Assembly: GCA_017412705.1 (NCBI GenBank)
Contig: JAFPWS010000032.1
Span: 62,001-126,000 of the forward strand
Direction: 5' to 3'
DNA from: Prevotella sp.
GTDB lineage: Bacteria > Bacteroidota > Bacteroidia > Bacteroidales > Bacteroidaceae
Length of the DNA stretch: 64,000 nt
Made by a program: the position numbers and the translations under genes. Under the pieces are notes generated by a model, which saw only the letters and a list, made by a program, of their open reading frames with translations, was not told where the DNA came from and did not search any database. Shown piece by piece: positions 51,200 to 59,934 of the stretch (positions are counted from its first letter, which is position 1; every line of letters begins with the position of its first letter).

Positions 51200-52714
51200 A
51201 TGATACTGAATCATAAAACAATATGGAACGAAGCCAAGGACTATCTTTTCATAGCCCTTGGCCTCGCCATCTATACGGTAGCCTTTACCGTTTTCCTGAT
51301 GCCTTATCAGATAGTGGCAGGAGGCGTGACAGGTCTGTCGGCCATCATCTACTATGCCACTGGGTTCCACTTGGAGAACACCTATATCATCATCAACGGC
51401 ATCCTGCTGGTCGTAGCCTTGAAGATATTGGGTGTGAAGTTCCTGATGAAGACCATCTTTGCCATCTTCACGCTCTACTTCATGCTGATGTTCGCCCAGG
51501 AGATTATTCCCAAGCAGGACAACGGACTGCCTTTCAAGCTGATGGGCGAGGGTCAGGACTTCATGTCGATGATTATCGGCTGTGTGCTGACAGGTCTGGC
51601 TTTGGCCACTGTGTTTATGAACAATGGTTCTACGGGTGGTACCGATGTCATTGCCGCCTCGGTCAATAAGTTCCATCCTAACGTATCATTAGGCAACGTG
51701 CTGATAGCCGCTGACTTCTGCATCATTGGCTCGTGTATGTTCTTCCCCCAGTTTGGCACCTATCTGGAGCGAGCCCACAAGGTGATGTTCGGCTTCTGCG
51801 TGATGGCGATGGAGAACTATACCCTTGACTACATCATGAATGCCCGTCGTCAATCTGTACAGTTCATGATATTCAGCCAGAAATGGCAGGAGATAGCCAA
51901 TGCCATTGGCACCGAGATGAACCATGGTGTGACGATTCTCGACGGACACGGCTGGTATACGGGCAAGAAGAGCAAGGTGCTCTGTATTCTGGCCAAGAAG
52001 AACGAAAGCGTTTACATGTTCCGACTCATCAAGATGATAGACCCACAGGCCTTTGTCAGCCAGTCGAGCGTCATCGGTGTCTATGGCGAGGGCTTCGACG
52101 AAATGAAAGTAAAGGTGAAACAAGAAAAGAAAAAGATGAAAATAGTTTTTGCTACCAACAACCAGCATAAGCTGTCTGAGATACGCAACATTCTGGGCAA
52201 CCGCTTTGAAGTGTTGTCGCTGACAGACATAGGATGCCAAAAGGACATTCCCGAAAACGGACAGACGCTGAACGAGAATGCCTTGATAAAGGCCAAATAC
52301 GTGTACGACACCTACCGCATCAATTGCTTCTCCGACGATACCGGCTTGGAGGTGGAAGCGCTGGGTGGCGCTCCAGGCGTCTATAGTGCACGCTATGCCG
52401 GTGGCGAGGGTCATGATTCGGAGGCCAACATGCAGAAACTGCTGCATAATCTGGAAAACAAAGACAACCGCAAGGCCCGTTTCCGCACCGTCATCGCACT
52501 TATCATCGACGGGAAGGTGAAGACCTTCGAAGGCATCGTCAACGGAGAAATCATCCGCGAGAAAAGGGGAGGGGAGGGCTTCGGCTACGACCCCATCTTC
52601 CAACCTGAAGGTTATAACCAGACATTTGCCGAGCTGGGTGTCGACATCAAAAACCAAATCAGCCATCGCGCTAAAGCCAGTCAGAAATTAGCAGAATACC
52701 TCAAGACCCTATAG
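51200..52714 (+). CDS. YitT-family membrane protein fused to RdgB/HAM1 pyrophosphatase
   Basis: One uninterrupted 504-codon frame. Residues 1-310 are a YitT protein: about five or six membrane helices ([20 protein letters not shown], then [16 protein letters not shown]) and a DUF2179 domain ([14 protein letters not shown] region). Residues 313-504 are a complete Rdg[41 protein letters not shown] and [11 protein letters not shown], the residues that bind non-canonical purine nucleotides. The junction is a Lys-rich linker ([10 protein letters not shown]). An internal ATG at 52136 after an A/G-rich stretch could give free RdgB as well. The symbol rdgB would apply to the second half. Confidence 0.85.
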   Translation: MILNHKTIWNEAKDYLFIALGLAIYTVAFTVFLMPYQIVAGGVTGLSAIIYYATGFHLENTYIIINGILLVVALKILGVKFLMKTIFAIFTLYFMLMFAQEIIPKQDNGLPFKLMGEGQDFMSMIIGCVLTGLALATVFMNNGSTGGTDVIAASVNKFHPNVSLGNVLIAADFCIIGSCMFFPQFGTYLERAHKVMFGFCVMAMENYTLDYIMNARRQSVQFMIFSQKWQEIANAIGTEMNHGVTILDGHGWYTGKKSKVLCILAKKNESVYMFRLIKMIDPQAFVSQSSVIGVYGEGFDEMKVKVKQEKKKMKIVFATNNQHKLSEIRNILGNRFEVLSLTDIGCQKDIPENGQTLNENALIKAKYVYDTYRINCFSDDTGLEVEALGGAPGVYSARYAGGEGHDSEANMQKLLHNLENKDNRKARFRTVIALIIDGKVKTFEGIVNGEIIREKRGGEGFGYDPIFQPEGYNQTFAELGVDIKNQISHRAKASQKLAEYLKTL

Positions 52715-52717
52715 AGT

Positions 52718-54724
52718 ATGAAGAAAGTCGTTATCGCCCTTTTATTATGCATGATGAATAATGCCTTATGCATTGCTCAGATTGGCACGTGGCACAACTA
52801 TCTGGCCTACCACGACGTGCAGCAGATACAGGTTGCCGGTAACGACCTCTTCGTATTGGCTTCCAACAACCTCTATCAGTATAACAAGAACGACCAGAGT
52901 ATCGTCACCTACGACAAGATAAACGGACTCAGCGACACTCATATCACCCATATCCGTTGGTGCCAGCAAGCCAAGCGCCTGATAGCTGTCTATAGCACCT
53001 TGAACATCGACCTGGTGGAGACCAATGGCAACATTACCAACATCAGCGACATCTACTCGAAGGCCATCACAGGCGACAAGACCCTGAACAGCATTTATGT
53101 CTACAACCAGTATGCCTATCTGGCCTGTGGCTTTGGCATTGTCAAGCTGAATGTCAAGGATGCTGAAATCAGCGAGAGCTATATTTTTGGCTTCCCCGTC
53201 ACAGCCATCACCATCAGCGGCACCACCATCTACGCCCAAACCAGTCAGGGCATCCTTGAAGCAAGCCTTAAAGACAACCTGATAGACACCTCTAACTGGC
53301 ATGCTACAACCTCTGCACCTTCTTTCGACCAGGACAATACAGACTACGACAACAATATCCAGCTGGTCAAGACGCTCAATCCGGGAGGACCCCATCACAA
53401 TCTCTTTGGCTACATGAAGTTCGCCAACAACCAGCTCTATACCGCCAATGGCGACTACAACAGCACCGCTGCTATCCAAATACTCAACAATAACGAATGG
53501 AACATCTATGACTACGAAGGTATCAGCGAATCGACTGGAGTGTCGTATGTAGGAGCTTTCTGCTTTGATATCGACCCGACAGACAAAAACCATCTCTTTG
53601 CCGGAGCCAGAAACGGACTCTATGAGTACCAAAACGGGAAATTCGTCAAATACTATGACAGGAGCAACAGCCCTATAGTACCCTACGACAACGTAAATTT
53701 GGAATATCAAATGGTGACGGGTACGAAGTTTGACAAAAATGGTAATCTATGGTTTCTGAACAGTTCAGCACCTAATACAGCATTCGTCAAATATTCAAAC
53801 GGTACGTTTACAAAACTAAACCATTCTGAACTGATGAAACTAAATACCAAACAGCAGTTTCCCAACAGAAGTAATGCTGAACTGAGTAACATCATCATCG
53901 ACAGTCAAGAAAGGATGTGGTTTGTAAACAACAACTGGGTCACACCTGCCCTCTACCAATACGATATGGACAATGACCATATCATTGCATACGAGAGCTT
54001 CATCAACCAGGACGGCACTTCCTTGGTTATCAATGAAGGTGTACGTTGCGTTGTGGAGGACTTGGAGCATAATATATGGATAGGAACAAGTGCAGGTCCG
54101 CTGATGCTGGAAAGAAGCCAAATCAACCAAGACGGCTCTCCCTTCACCCAGGTTAAAGTACCTCGCAACGATGGTACGAACTATGCTGACTATCTGTTGT
54201 CAGGCATCGATATTAACAGCATAGCCATAGATGGCGGAGGACGAAAATGGTTTGGCACCAGCAGCAATGGTGTCTACCTGATAAGTGCCGATAACATGAC
54301 CCAGCTGCAGCACTTTACGACAGACAACAGCCCGCTGCTGTCGAACAGCATACTGTCTGTTGCTATTAATTCAGCAACGGGAGAAGTATTCTTCGGAACG
54401 GAGAACGGCCTCTGCTCGTACATGAGCGACGCCACAGAAACCAATACGGAGATGACCAAGGACAATGTCTGGGCTTATCCTAACCCTGTAACGCCAGGCT
54501 ATACAGGACCTATTACCATTACTGGTCTTACCTATAATGCTGACGTCAAAATCCTATCCTCCAATGGTGCCCTGATTCACGAAGGCCGTAGCAATGGCGG
54601 AACCTATACATGGGATGGTAGCGATACAAAGGGTAGGAGAGTGGCCTCTGGCGTCTATATGGTAGTAACAGCCACTAATACAGGCGAAAAAGGAACAGTA
54701 TGCAAGATAGCTATCGTCAACTAA
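52718..54724 (+). CDS. porZ: Type IX secretion component PorZ
   Basis: This 668-residue exported protein has a signal peptide, then IGTWHNYLAYHDVQQIQVAG and a series of propeller blades with the words LFVLASNNLYQY, LWFLNSS, MWFVNNNW and KWFGTSSNGVYL. A C-terminal sorting-type domain starts VWAYPNPVTPGY and ends ASGVYMVV. This is the layout of PorZ, which sits at the cell surface and supplies anionic lipopolysaccharide to the sortase PorU. It implies that the organism has a type IX system. It follows the fused gene by three bases. A general two-component-regulator propeller protein is the alternative. Confidence 0.8.
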   Translation: MKKVVIALLLCMMNNALCIAQIGTWHNYLAYHDVQQIQVAGNDLFVLASNNLYQYNKNDQSIVTYDKINGLSDTHITHIRWCQQAKRLIAVYSTLNIDLVETNGNITNISDIYSKAITGDKTLNSIYVYNQYAYLACGFGIVKLNVKDAEISESYIFGFPVTAITISGTTIYAQTSQGILEASLKDNLIDTSNWHATTSAPSFDQDNTDYDNNIQLVKTLNPGGPHHNLFGYMKFANNQLYTANGDYNSTAAIQILNNNEWNIYDYEGISESTGVSYVGAFCFDIDPTDKNHLFAGARNGLYEYQNGKFVKYYDRSNSPIVPYDNVNLEYQMVTGTKFDKNGNLWFLNSSAPNTAFVKYSNGTFTKLNHSELMKLNTKQQFPNRSNAELSNIIIDSQERMWFVNNNWVTPALYQYDMDNDHIIAYESFINQDGTSLVINEGVRCVVEDLEHNIWIGTSAGPLMLERSQINQDGSPFTQVKVPRNDGTNYADYLLSGIDINSIAIDGGGRKWFGTSSNGVYLISADNMTQLQHFTTDNSPLLSNSILSVAINSATGEVFFGTENGLCSYMSDATETNTEMTKDNVWAYPNPVTPGYTGPITITGLTYNADVKILSSNGALIHEGRSNGGTYTWDGSDTKGRRVASGVYMVVTATNTGEKGTVCKIAIVN

Positions 54725-56127
54725 AAGAACACTGGAGCATAATCCTTGTCATTGTTCTAAGCCCATTATTGCTATATGCTGCTATTCAGATTCTGCCTAC
54801 ACACGACGACTGGGCAGGAACAACCAAACCTGATTTCAGTGCTTTTTTCACTAAGGAGCATTTCCTTTTTTATGGATATCATTGGCGACCCTTTGACACC
54901 TGGATAGGATATATAGTAGGCAGAAATCCGCAATTGCTTTATCCTACATTCAACCATGTGCTTGTCATTGTAGGACATGTCATCTGCTCTTTATTAGTAT
55001 ACAGACTTTTGAAAACATTAGGGTTCAATAGCACATCGTGCAATATAGCAACCTTCTTCTTTTTTATTGCACCTGCCACGATGGCTACAGTCTTGGCTGT
55101 AGACAGTCAGAACCAGACCTATGCCCTTGTTTGGGGCATCATAGCCTTTCTATACTATATCAACAACGGCAGATGGAAATATTTTATCTGGCCTTTCCTT
55201 ATCTTCATGGCCACACTCTCTAAAGAAAACGGTTTGATGTGGGCGCTTATTTGTCCTATCCTGGCCTTTGGATTTCACTTCATAGACAAACGTACATTAA
55301 GGAAAGATCTGCTGATAGGAATTAGTATTATGGTGGTTTACGCTTTGGCCATTCTACTCTTACCAAAAGACATCATCATTCATCCGGAATATGTGCCTGA
55401 GGACCTGAAGACCGTAAAGAATATCGTTAAATTCTTTTTTTCCACATTCATTACTGTTGACTACATCTACTTACTGCACCAGCCCAGCAGAAACCTTCTG
55501 TTAGCCTTGATAACATTGGCATTGTCAATGCCATTCTTCTACTATGTCTTTGTCAAGAAATTCAGGTTGATGACTGATAGGAAAATGATATGTACCTTCA
55601 TAGCACTCATCATAGCTGTAGGTCCTCATATCGCTACTGTTTTCAGCATGATGCACACTTATGCGGGTTTGGCATTGTTATCCATCATCATTGCAAACTC
55701 CATACATCATTATGAGCAACTTAAATTCCTATTTATATCGTTCGTATTTTTCGTTCTTTCTGCTATCTTCATAGACACTCATCTCTGGTATGAATCATGG
55801 ATGTCAGGACTGGTAGGAAAGAATATGTCCATAGAAGCTATTCAAAAAACAGGTGAACCAGTCAATAGTGTCTTAGTGATTATAATTGAAGACGACTATC
55901 CAAAGCTGTCTTCCTTTTGTGTCATTCCCAATGAAGCTTTCGGATGGGGAATGGCTGCACAATACGAAACGAATTATCAATGGCCGAAAATAATTCAAGA
56001 TACTACGATTGTACGTTCTTCAGATGCTATGGAAAAAGCTCAAAGAATGGCCTCCGAAATGCTGATTACTGATACTATTGATTGTGTATGGATTGTAAAT
56101 CATGACAAGATTGATGTCGTTAAATAA
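54700..56127 (+). CDS. GT-C-like multi-pass membrane protein
   Basis: This 475-residue protein has about ten membrane helices. The first periplasmic loop has ILPTHDDWAGTTKPD; an acidic pair after helix 1 is the usual catalytic site of GT-C glycosyltransferases that use polyprenyl-phosphate sugars. ESxK-like SKENGLMWALICP follows. The C-terminal soluble part carries IIEDDYPKLSSF. It overlaps the end of porZ by 25 bases with AAAAGGAACAGT before the ATG, so it is coupled to porZ. With GtrA downstream, a role in attaching a sugar from a lipid carrier is likely, but the family is not certain. The gene is AT-rich compared with those upstream. Confidence 0.6.
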   Translation: MQDSYRQLKEHWSIILVIVLSPLLLYAAIQILPTHDDWAGTTKPDFSAFFTKEHFLFYGYHWRPFDTWIGYIVGRNPQLLYPTFNHVLVIVGHVICSLLVYRLLKTLGFNSTSCNIATFFFFIAPATMATVLAVDSQNQTYALVWGIIAFLYYINNGRWKYFIWPFLIFMATLSKENGLMWALICPILAFGFHFIDKRTLRKDLLIGISIMVVYALAILLLPKDIIIHPEYVPEDLKTVKNIVKFFFSTFITVDYIYLLHQPSRNLLLALITLALSMPFFYYVFVKKFRLMTDRKMICTFIALIIAVGPHIATVFSMMHTYAGLALLSIIIANSIHHYEQLKFLFISFVFFVLSAIFIDTHLWYESWMSGLVGKNMSIEAIQKTGEPVNSVLVIIIEDDYPKLSSFCVIPNEAFGWGMAAQYETNYQWPKIIQDTTIVRSSDAMEKAQRMASEMLITDTIDCVWIVNHDKIDVVK

Positions 56128-56131
56128 ATAC

Positions 56132-57592
56132 ATGATGAAGAAGAATATCACGATAATCATTTTTATTATCAGTACTTGGTATGTACTGCCTATTCTCTCA
56201 CAAACAATCATTACACTCAATAAGGTAAAACAGGCCGGATTACTCATCGTAGAAATAACAACTCAAAACAACGAAGAACCAGAAGGAACTATTGTTGAAT
56301 CACCATTATTTCCTGGTTCATATAACATGGTTTACAAAAACAAGGTACCATGCAGAATAGTCATCAGTAAAGATGGAGAAACCATGTATGACAGTGGTGA
56401 GTATATCAAGAAAACTTCTGGTGCCACCATACGTATTAATGGTAATACGACGGCTTATTATTCTGATCCGTTGAATATGCCATATAAACTGAAATTAGAA
56501 AAGGCGGCTGACTTGTTATGCAGAGGAAACGACAGTAAATACAATGATAAAGAATGGCGACTACTCAAGGATGCAGTGTCTTTGAATACCATTGTAGGCC
56601 TAAAAGTAAGTCAAATTATAGAACTTGAATGGACATCTTCATATATACCATGCAACGTGATAATCAATGGTGATTATCGTGGCTGTTATTTGTTGATGGA
56701 AACCATGAAACGAAATGAATCGTGTCGTATAGACTGTGATAAACAGACAGGATATATCATAGAAAAAGATCCATATTGGTGGAAAGAAGACAAATACTTT
56801 TCTTCTAACTGGTATAAAGATGATAATGTTTACCGATGGACATGGAAATATCCTGATGCAGACGATATAAATGATGAACAGGAAGCATACATCAAACAAT
56901 ACATAGAATCCATGGAGGAAAGCCTCGCTAATGACAACTATGAACCATATATTGACATAACATCATTTGCCAAATGGATATTAGTGCACGACATAGTTGG
57001 CACACGGGATTCATGGGGTTCTAATATGTATATAAAGAAGTATGATAATACTGACAATAGTAAACTAAAGCTACCTTGTGTATGGGACTTTGATTCCAGC
57101 AATGATATCGCACCTGGGAGTTTTTCATTATTACATATACAAGAAAACGAATATTTCTATGCTCTTTTCAATAGTAATAATCGTGCTTTTGCCAATACAT
57201 ACGTTCAATTATGGAACAATAAAAAAAAGGCTGTCGTTGAGCAAATATCAGCTTTTCTAAATCAATATGCAGACAGTGAGGAAGGAAAGGCTTTAGATGC
57301 TTCGAGATTATTATATAACAGAAGATTTGGATATTCATACACTACTGTCTCCAACAATGTGAAACAACAACAGCAATGGTTTAAAAATCATATTCAGTTA
57401 CTCGATGATAATATACAATTAATTGAAACCAATAGTTCCAATATACAAAATATATCTGATGAGCCAACTGACATACAAAAAGTCTATACTATAACAGGTA
57501 TAGAGACAGATAAAAACAATAAATTCGGTATAACCGTCTATAGGTTAAATAATGGCAGATGTCTTAAGGTATTTAATGCAAACAAAAGATGA
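56132..57592 (+). CDS. CotH-kinase-like exported protein
   Basis: This 486-residue protein has an N-terminal signal or anchor helix (NITIIIFIISTWYVLPI) and a CotH-type kinase core. The core includes ATIRINGNTTAYYSDPLN, MPYKLKLEK, WRLLKDAVS, YIPCNVIINGDYRGCYLLME and, later, KLPCVWDFDSSNDIA, where WDFD gives the metal-binding Asp. CotH enzymes phosphorylate proteins outside the cytoplasm; they occur in spore coats and in other secreted proteins. The ATG at 56132 is preferred to one at 56102 inside the preceding gene. It overlaps the GtrA start by ATGA. The gene is strongly AT-rich. Confidence 0.75.
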   Translation: MMKKNITIIIFIISTWYVLPILSQTIITLNKVKQAGLLIVEITTQNNEEPEGTIVESPLFPGSYNMVYKNKVPCRIVISKDGETMYDSGEYIKKTSGATIRINGNTTAYYSDPLNMPYKLKLEKAADLLCRGNDSKYNDKEWRLLKDAVSLNTIVGLKVSQIIELEWTSSYIPCNVIINGDYRGCYLLMETMKRNESCRIDCDKQTGYIIEKDPYWWKEDKYFSSNWYKDDNVYRWTWKYPDADDINDEQEAYIKQYIESMEESLANDNYEPYIDITSFAKWILVHDIVGTRDSWGSNMYIKKYDNTDNSKLKLPCVWDFDSSNDIAPGSFSLLHIQENEYFYALFNSNNRAFANTYVQLWNNKKKAVVEQISAFLNQYADSEEGKALDASRLLYNRRFGYSYTTVSNNVKQQQQWFKNHIQLLDDNIQLIETNSSNIQNISDEPTDIQKVYTITGIETDKNNKFGITVYRLNNGRCLKVFNANKR

Positions 57593-58020
57593 AAAGGATC
57601 AATTACTTTGTAAGACTATTTACCGACAAGACCTTTATGAAATTTGTAATGGTGGGTGTCATCAATACCATTGTGGGTACTACTATTATGTTTGTGTTCT
57701 ACAACGTATTCCATCTGAGCTATTGGATATCCTCTGCATCGAATTACTTCTTCGGAAGTATATGCAGCTATATTCTGAATAAGCATTTCACGTTCCAGTA
57801 TCATGAGCAAGGATGGGCATCCTTGCTTCGATTTACCATCAATATACTTATTTGTTACCTATTGGCATACGGAATAGCAAAACCCTTGATGCAATGGATT
57901 CTCTCTGACTATAGCAAGACTATCCAAGAGAATATTTCCATGCTGCTGGGTATGTGTCTTTTCATTGTATTCAATTATTTAGGCCAACGATTTTTTGCCT
58001 TTAAGAAAAAGAACAATTGA
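57589..58020 (+). CDS. GtrA-family membrane protein
   Basis: This 143-residue protein with four membrane helices follows the GtrA pattern: FMKFVMVGVINTIVGTTIM, YFFGSICSYILNKHFTFQ and FNYLGQRFFAFK. GtrA proteins are thought to flip polyprenyl-phosphate-linked glucose across the membrane for a GT-C partner, a role that the gene at 54700 could supply. Start and CotH stop overlap (ATGA). A bidirectional terminator follows directly. Confidence 0.85.
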   Translation: MKRINYFVRLFTDKTFMKFVMVGVINTIVGTTIMFVFYNVFHLSYWISSASNYFFGSICSYILNKHFTFQYHEQGWASLLRFTINILICYLLAYGIAKPLMQWILSDYSKTIQENISMLLGMCLFIVFNYLGQRFFAFKKKNN

Positions 58021-58028
58021 ACAAACAA

Positions 58029-58062
58029 AGAATGCTGGAGATTAACTTAACTCCAGCATTCT
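58029..58062. terminator. Bidirectional terminator between gtrA and nadA
   Basis: AGAATGCTGGAG (58029-58040) pairs perfectly with CTCCAGCATTCT (58051-58062) around a 10-base AT-rich loop. The nadA stop codon lies in the loop, so the last codons of nadA are part of the stem. Confidence 0.8.
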
Positions 58063-59031
58063 ATTGATAGGCTTGACAGCATCTTTGGCTATCTTAGGAT
58101 CTACTTCTACGTTAGGCCATTCGTATTTAAGGCAGTTGTAGATTTTCAAGAGCGTATTCATCTTCATGTATTGGCACTCGTTACAGCTGCATTCCAAGCC
58201 GCTCTCGCTTATTTCTGGAGGCACTGGGATAAATTGCTTGTCGGGGCACGAACGTTGCATCTCGTGCAAAATACCGGCCTCTGTGGCCACTATATATTGT
58301 GTTGCACGGTTCTGCCGTGCAAACTTCAGCATATCAGCCGTACTTCCCTTAACATCAGCAAGGGCCAAAACAGGACCTTTACACTCCAGATGAGCCATCA
58401 CAACAGCATCGGGATACTGCTTCTTCAACTCTACTATCTTTGCTACTGAGAAACGTTCATGCACATGACAGCCACCATTCCAAAGCAACATCTGCCGTCC
58501 TGTCACCTCATTGATGTAGTTACCTAAGTTATAGTCAGGACCAAAAATAAGTTTGGCATCCTTGGGCAGCTGGTCGACCACCTTCTTTGCATTACCACTG
58601 GTAACGACTACATCAGTAAGAGCCTTGACAGCTGCTGTGGTGTTGACGTAAGAGATGACTTGATAGCCAGGATGCTCCTCCTTGTATTTCTTTAGATCTT
58701 CAGCCTTACAACTGTCAGCCAAAGAGCAGCCAGCATTCAAGTCTGGACATAATACTGTCTTGTCAGGAGAAAGCAGCTTACACGTCTCTGCCATAAAATG
58801 CACACCACACATGACCATCATCTTCGCATCCGTCTCTGCAGCCTTACGAGCCAAAGCCAGCGAATCGCCTACGAAGTCGGCTATGTCCTGGATATCACCT
58901 ATCGTATAATAGTGAGCCAGGATAATAGCGTCTTTTTCCTTACACATTCTACGTATTTCAGCTTTCAGATCAATGTCTTTCTCTACAGGTTCGTCAATGA
59001 ATCCCTGCTCTTTCCATTCAGTTTTCAACAT
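58042..59031 (-). CDS. nadA: Quinolinate synthase A
   Basis: This 329-residue enzyme has the Cys ligands of the [4Fe-4S] cluster: MVMCGVHFMAETCKLL, CPDLNAGCSLADSCKA region, and the C-terminal LECSCNECQYMKMNTL. ILAHYYTIGDIQDIADFVGD forms part of the substrate site. It condenses iminoaspartate with dihydroxyacetone phosphate to quinolinate for NAD synthesis. I chose the ATG at 59031 (MLKTEWKEQG) over upstream non-ATG extensions. nadB and nadC are not adjacent. A TAATTTTG box on the minus strand at 59241-59248 would imply a leader of about 200 bases. Confidence 0.95.
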   Translation of the reverse strand: MLKTEWKEQGFIDEPVEKDIDLKAEIRRMCKEKDAIILAHYYTIGDIQDIADFVGDSLALARKAAETDAKMMVMCGVHFMAETCKLLSPDKTVLCPDLNAGCSLADSCKAEDLKKYKEEHPGYQVISYVNTTAAVKALTDVVVTSGNAKKVVDQLPKDAKLIFGPDYNLGNYINEVTGRQMLLWNGGCHVHERFSVAKIVELKKQYPDAVVMAHLECKGPVLALADVKGSTADMLKFARQNRATQYIVATEAGILHEMQRSCPDKQFIPVPPEISESGLECSCNECQYMKMNTLLKIYNCLKYEWPNVEVDPKIAKDAVKPINRMLELS

Positions 59032-59403
59032 CGCAATATTATTATTTTTCTTTTTTATTTTTTCTTTAAAAAGAGAAATGATTAGGATGATACAGCGTTG
59101 ATATGTGCAAAACTTACCAGGCTTTGTCTTGCCAGATATTTTATTCACTTATGATACTTCAATGCTCACATCTTTCGTGAATACTTATTTATTGATTGTT
59201 AGTCAAATAAGCAGTTTATCCACTATTCTCTTTTTCGGTGCAAAATTAATAAGTTTATATCTTTTTTCCTAAAAAAACGGTGGAAAAGTGATGTATAAGC
59301 CTGTAATTTATGAAGAATATCCACTTTAATCATACCCACAGATTTATTAATTGTGATTTATTTCGTAACTTTGCACACGTTATCCACGTAGTTATCAACA
59401 CTT
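59032..59403. other. AT-rich divergent gap with DnaA-box-like words and promoters
   Basis: The 372-bp gap separates divergent nadA and the methyltransferase gene. It holds TTATCCACT (59216-59224), ATATCCACT (59317-59325), TTATCCACG (59380-59388) and TTATCAACA (59392-59400), all in one orientation, close to the DnaA box TTATCCACA. Between the first two is an AT-rich block (59241-59275). Promoter boxes: TAACTTTG plus strand 59366-59373 for the methyltransferase gene, TAATTTTG minus strand 59241-59248 for nadA. Confidence 0.5.
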
Positions 59404-59934
59404 ATGCGAAAGATTAGAACCATAGAGATGAAACGCCTCACTGTCGAGGAATATCGTGAAGCAGAAAAACTGCCACTGATAGTAGTATTAGATGATGTGC
59501 GTTCGATGTATAATGTGGGAAGTGTCTTCCGTACCTGTGACGCATTTCGTGTAGAAGCGGTATATCTTTGTGGTATCTGCCAGACACCTCCATCTACGGA
59601 AATTCATAAGACGGCCCTCGGTGCAGAGGAAAGTGTCAGCTGGAAATACTTTAAGACAGCTTTAGAGGCTGTAGAGGAACTGGAAAAACAAGGCTATATG
59701 GTATTTTCAGTCGAACAGGTAGAACATAGTACCAAACTGCAGACATTCGTGCCTCAGCGGGCTCAGAAATACGCTGTAGTGCTTGGTAACGAAGTAAAAG
59801 GCGTCCACCAGGAGGTAGTAGACGCCTCAGACGGCTGCTTAGAGATACCTCAGTTAGGAACAAAGCACTCTATGAACGTCAGCGTTACCGCTGGGATAAT
59901 CATCTATAAATTTGCTGAAGACCTGATACTTTAA
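59404..59934 (+). CDS. SpoU/TrmH-family RNA 2'-O-methyltransferase
   Basis: This 176-residue SPOUT-fold methyltransferase has motif 1 VVLDDVRSMYNVGSVFRTCD, motif 2 YAVVLGNEVKGVHQEVVDA and motif 3 LEIPQLGTKHSMNVSVTAGI, where the knot binds S-adenosylmethionine. No N-terminal RNA-binding domain is present, so it is a minimal form. The RNA target (tRNA or rRNA) cannot be decided from sequence. Its 3' end overlaps convergent polA by four bases. Confidence 0.9.
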   Translation: MRKIRTIEMKRLTVEEYREAEKLPLIVVLDDVRSMYNVGSVFRTCDAFRVEAVYLCGICQTPPSTEIHKTALGAEESVSWKYFKTALEAVEELEKQGYMVFSVEQVEHSTKLQTFVPQRAQKYAVVLGNEVKGVHQEVVDASDGCLEIPQLGTKHSMNVSVTAGIIIYKFAEDLIL

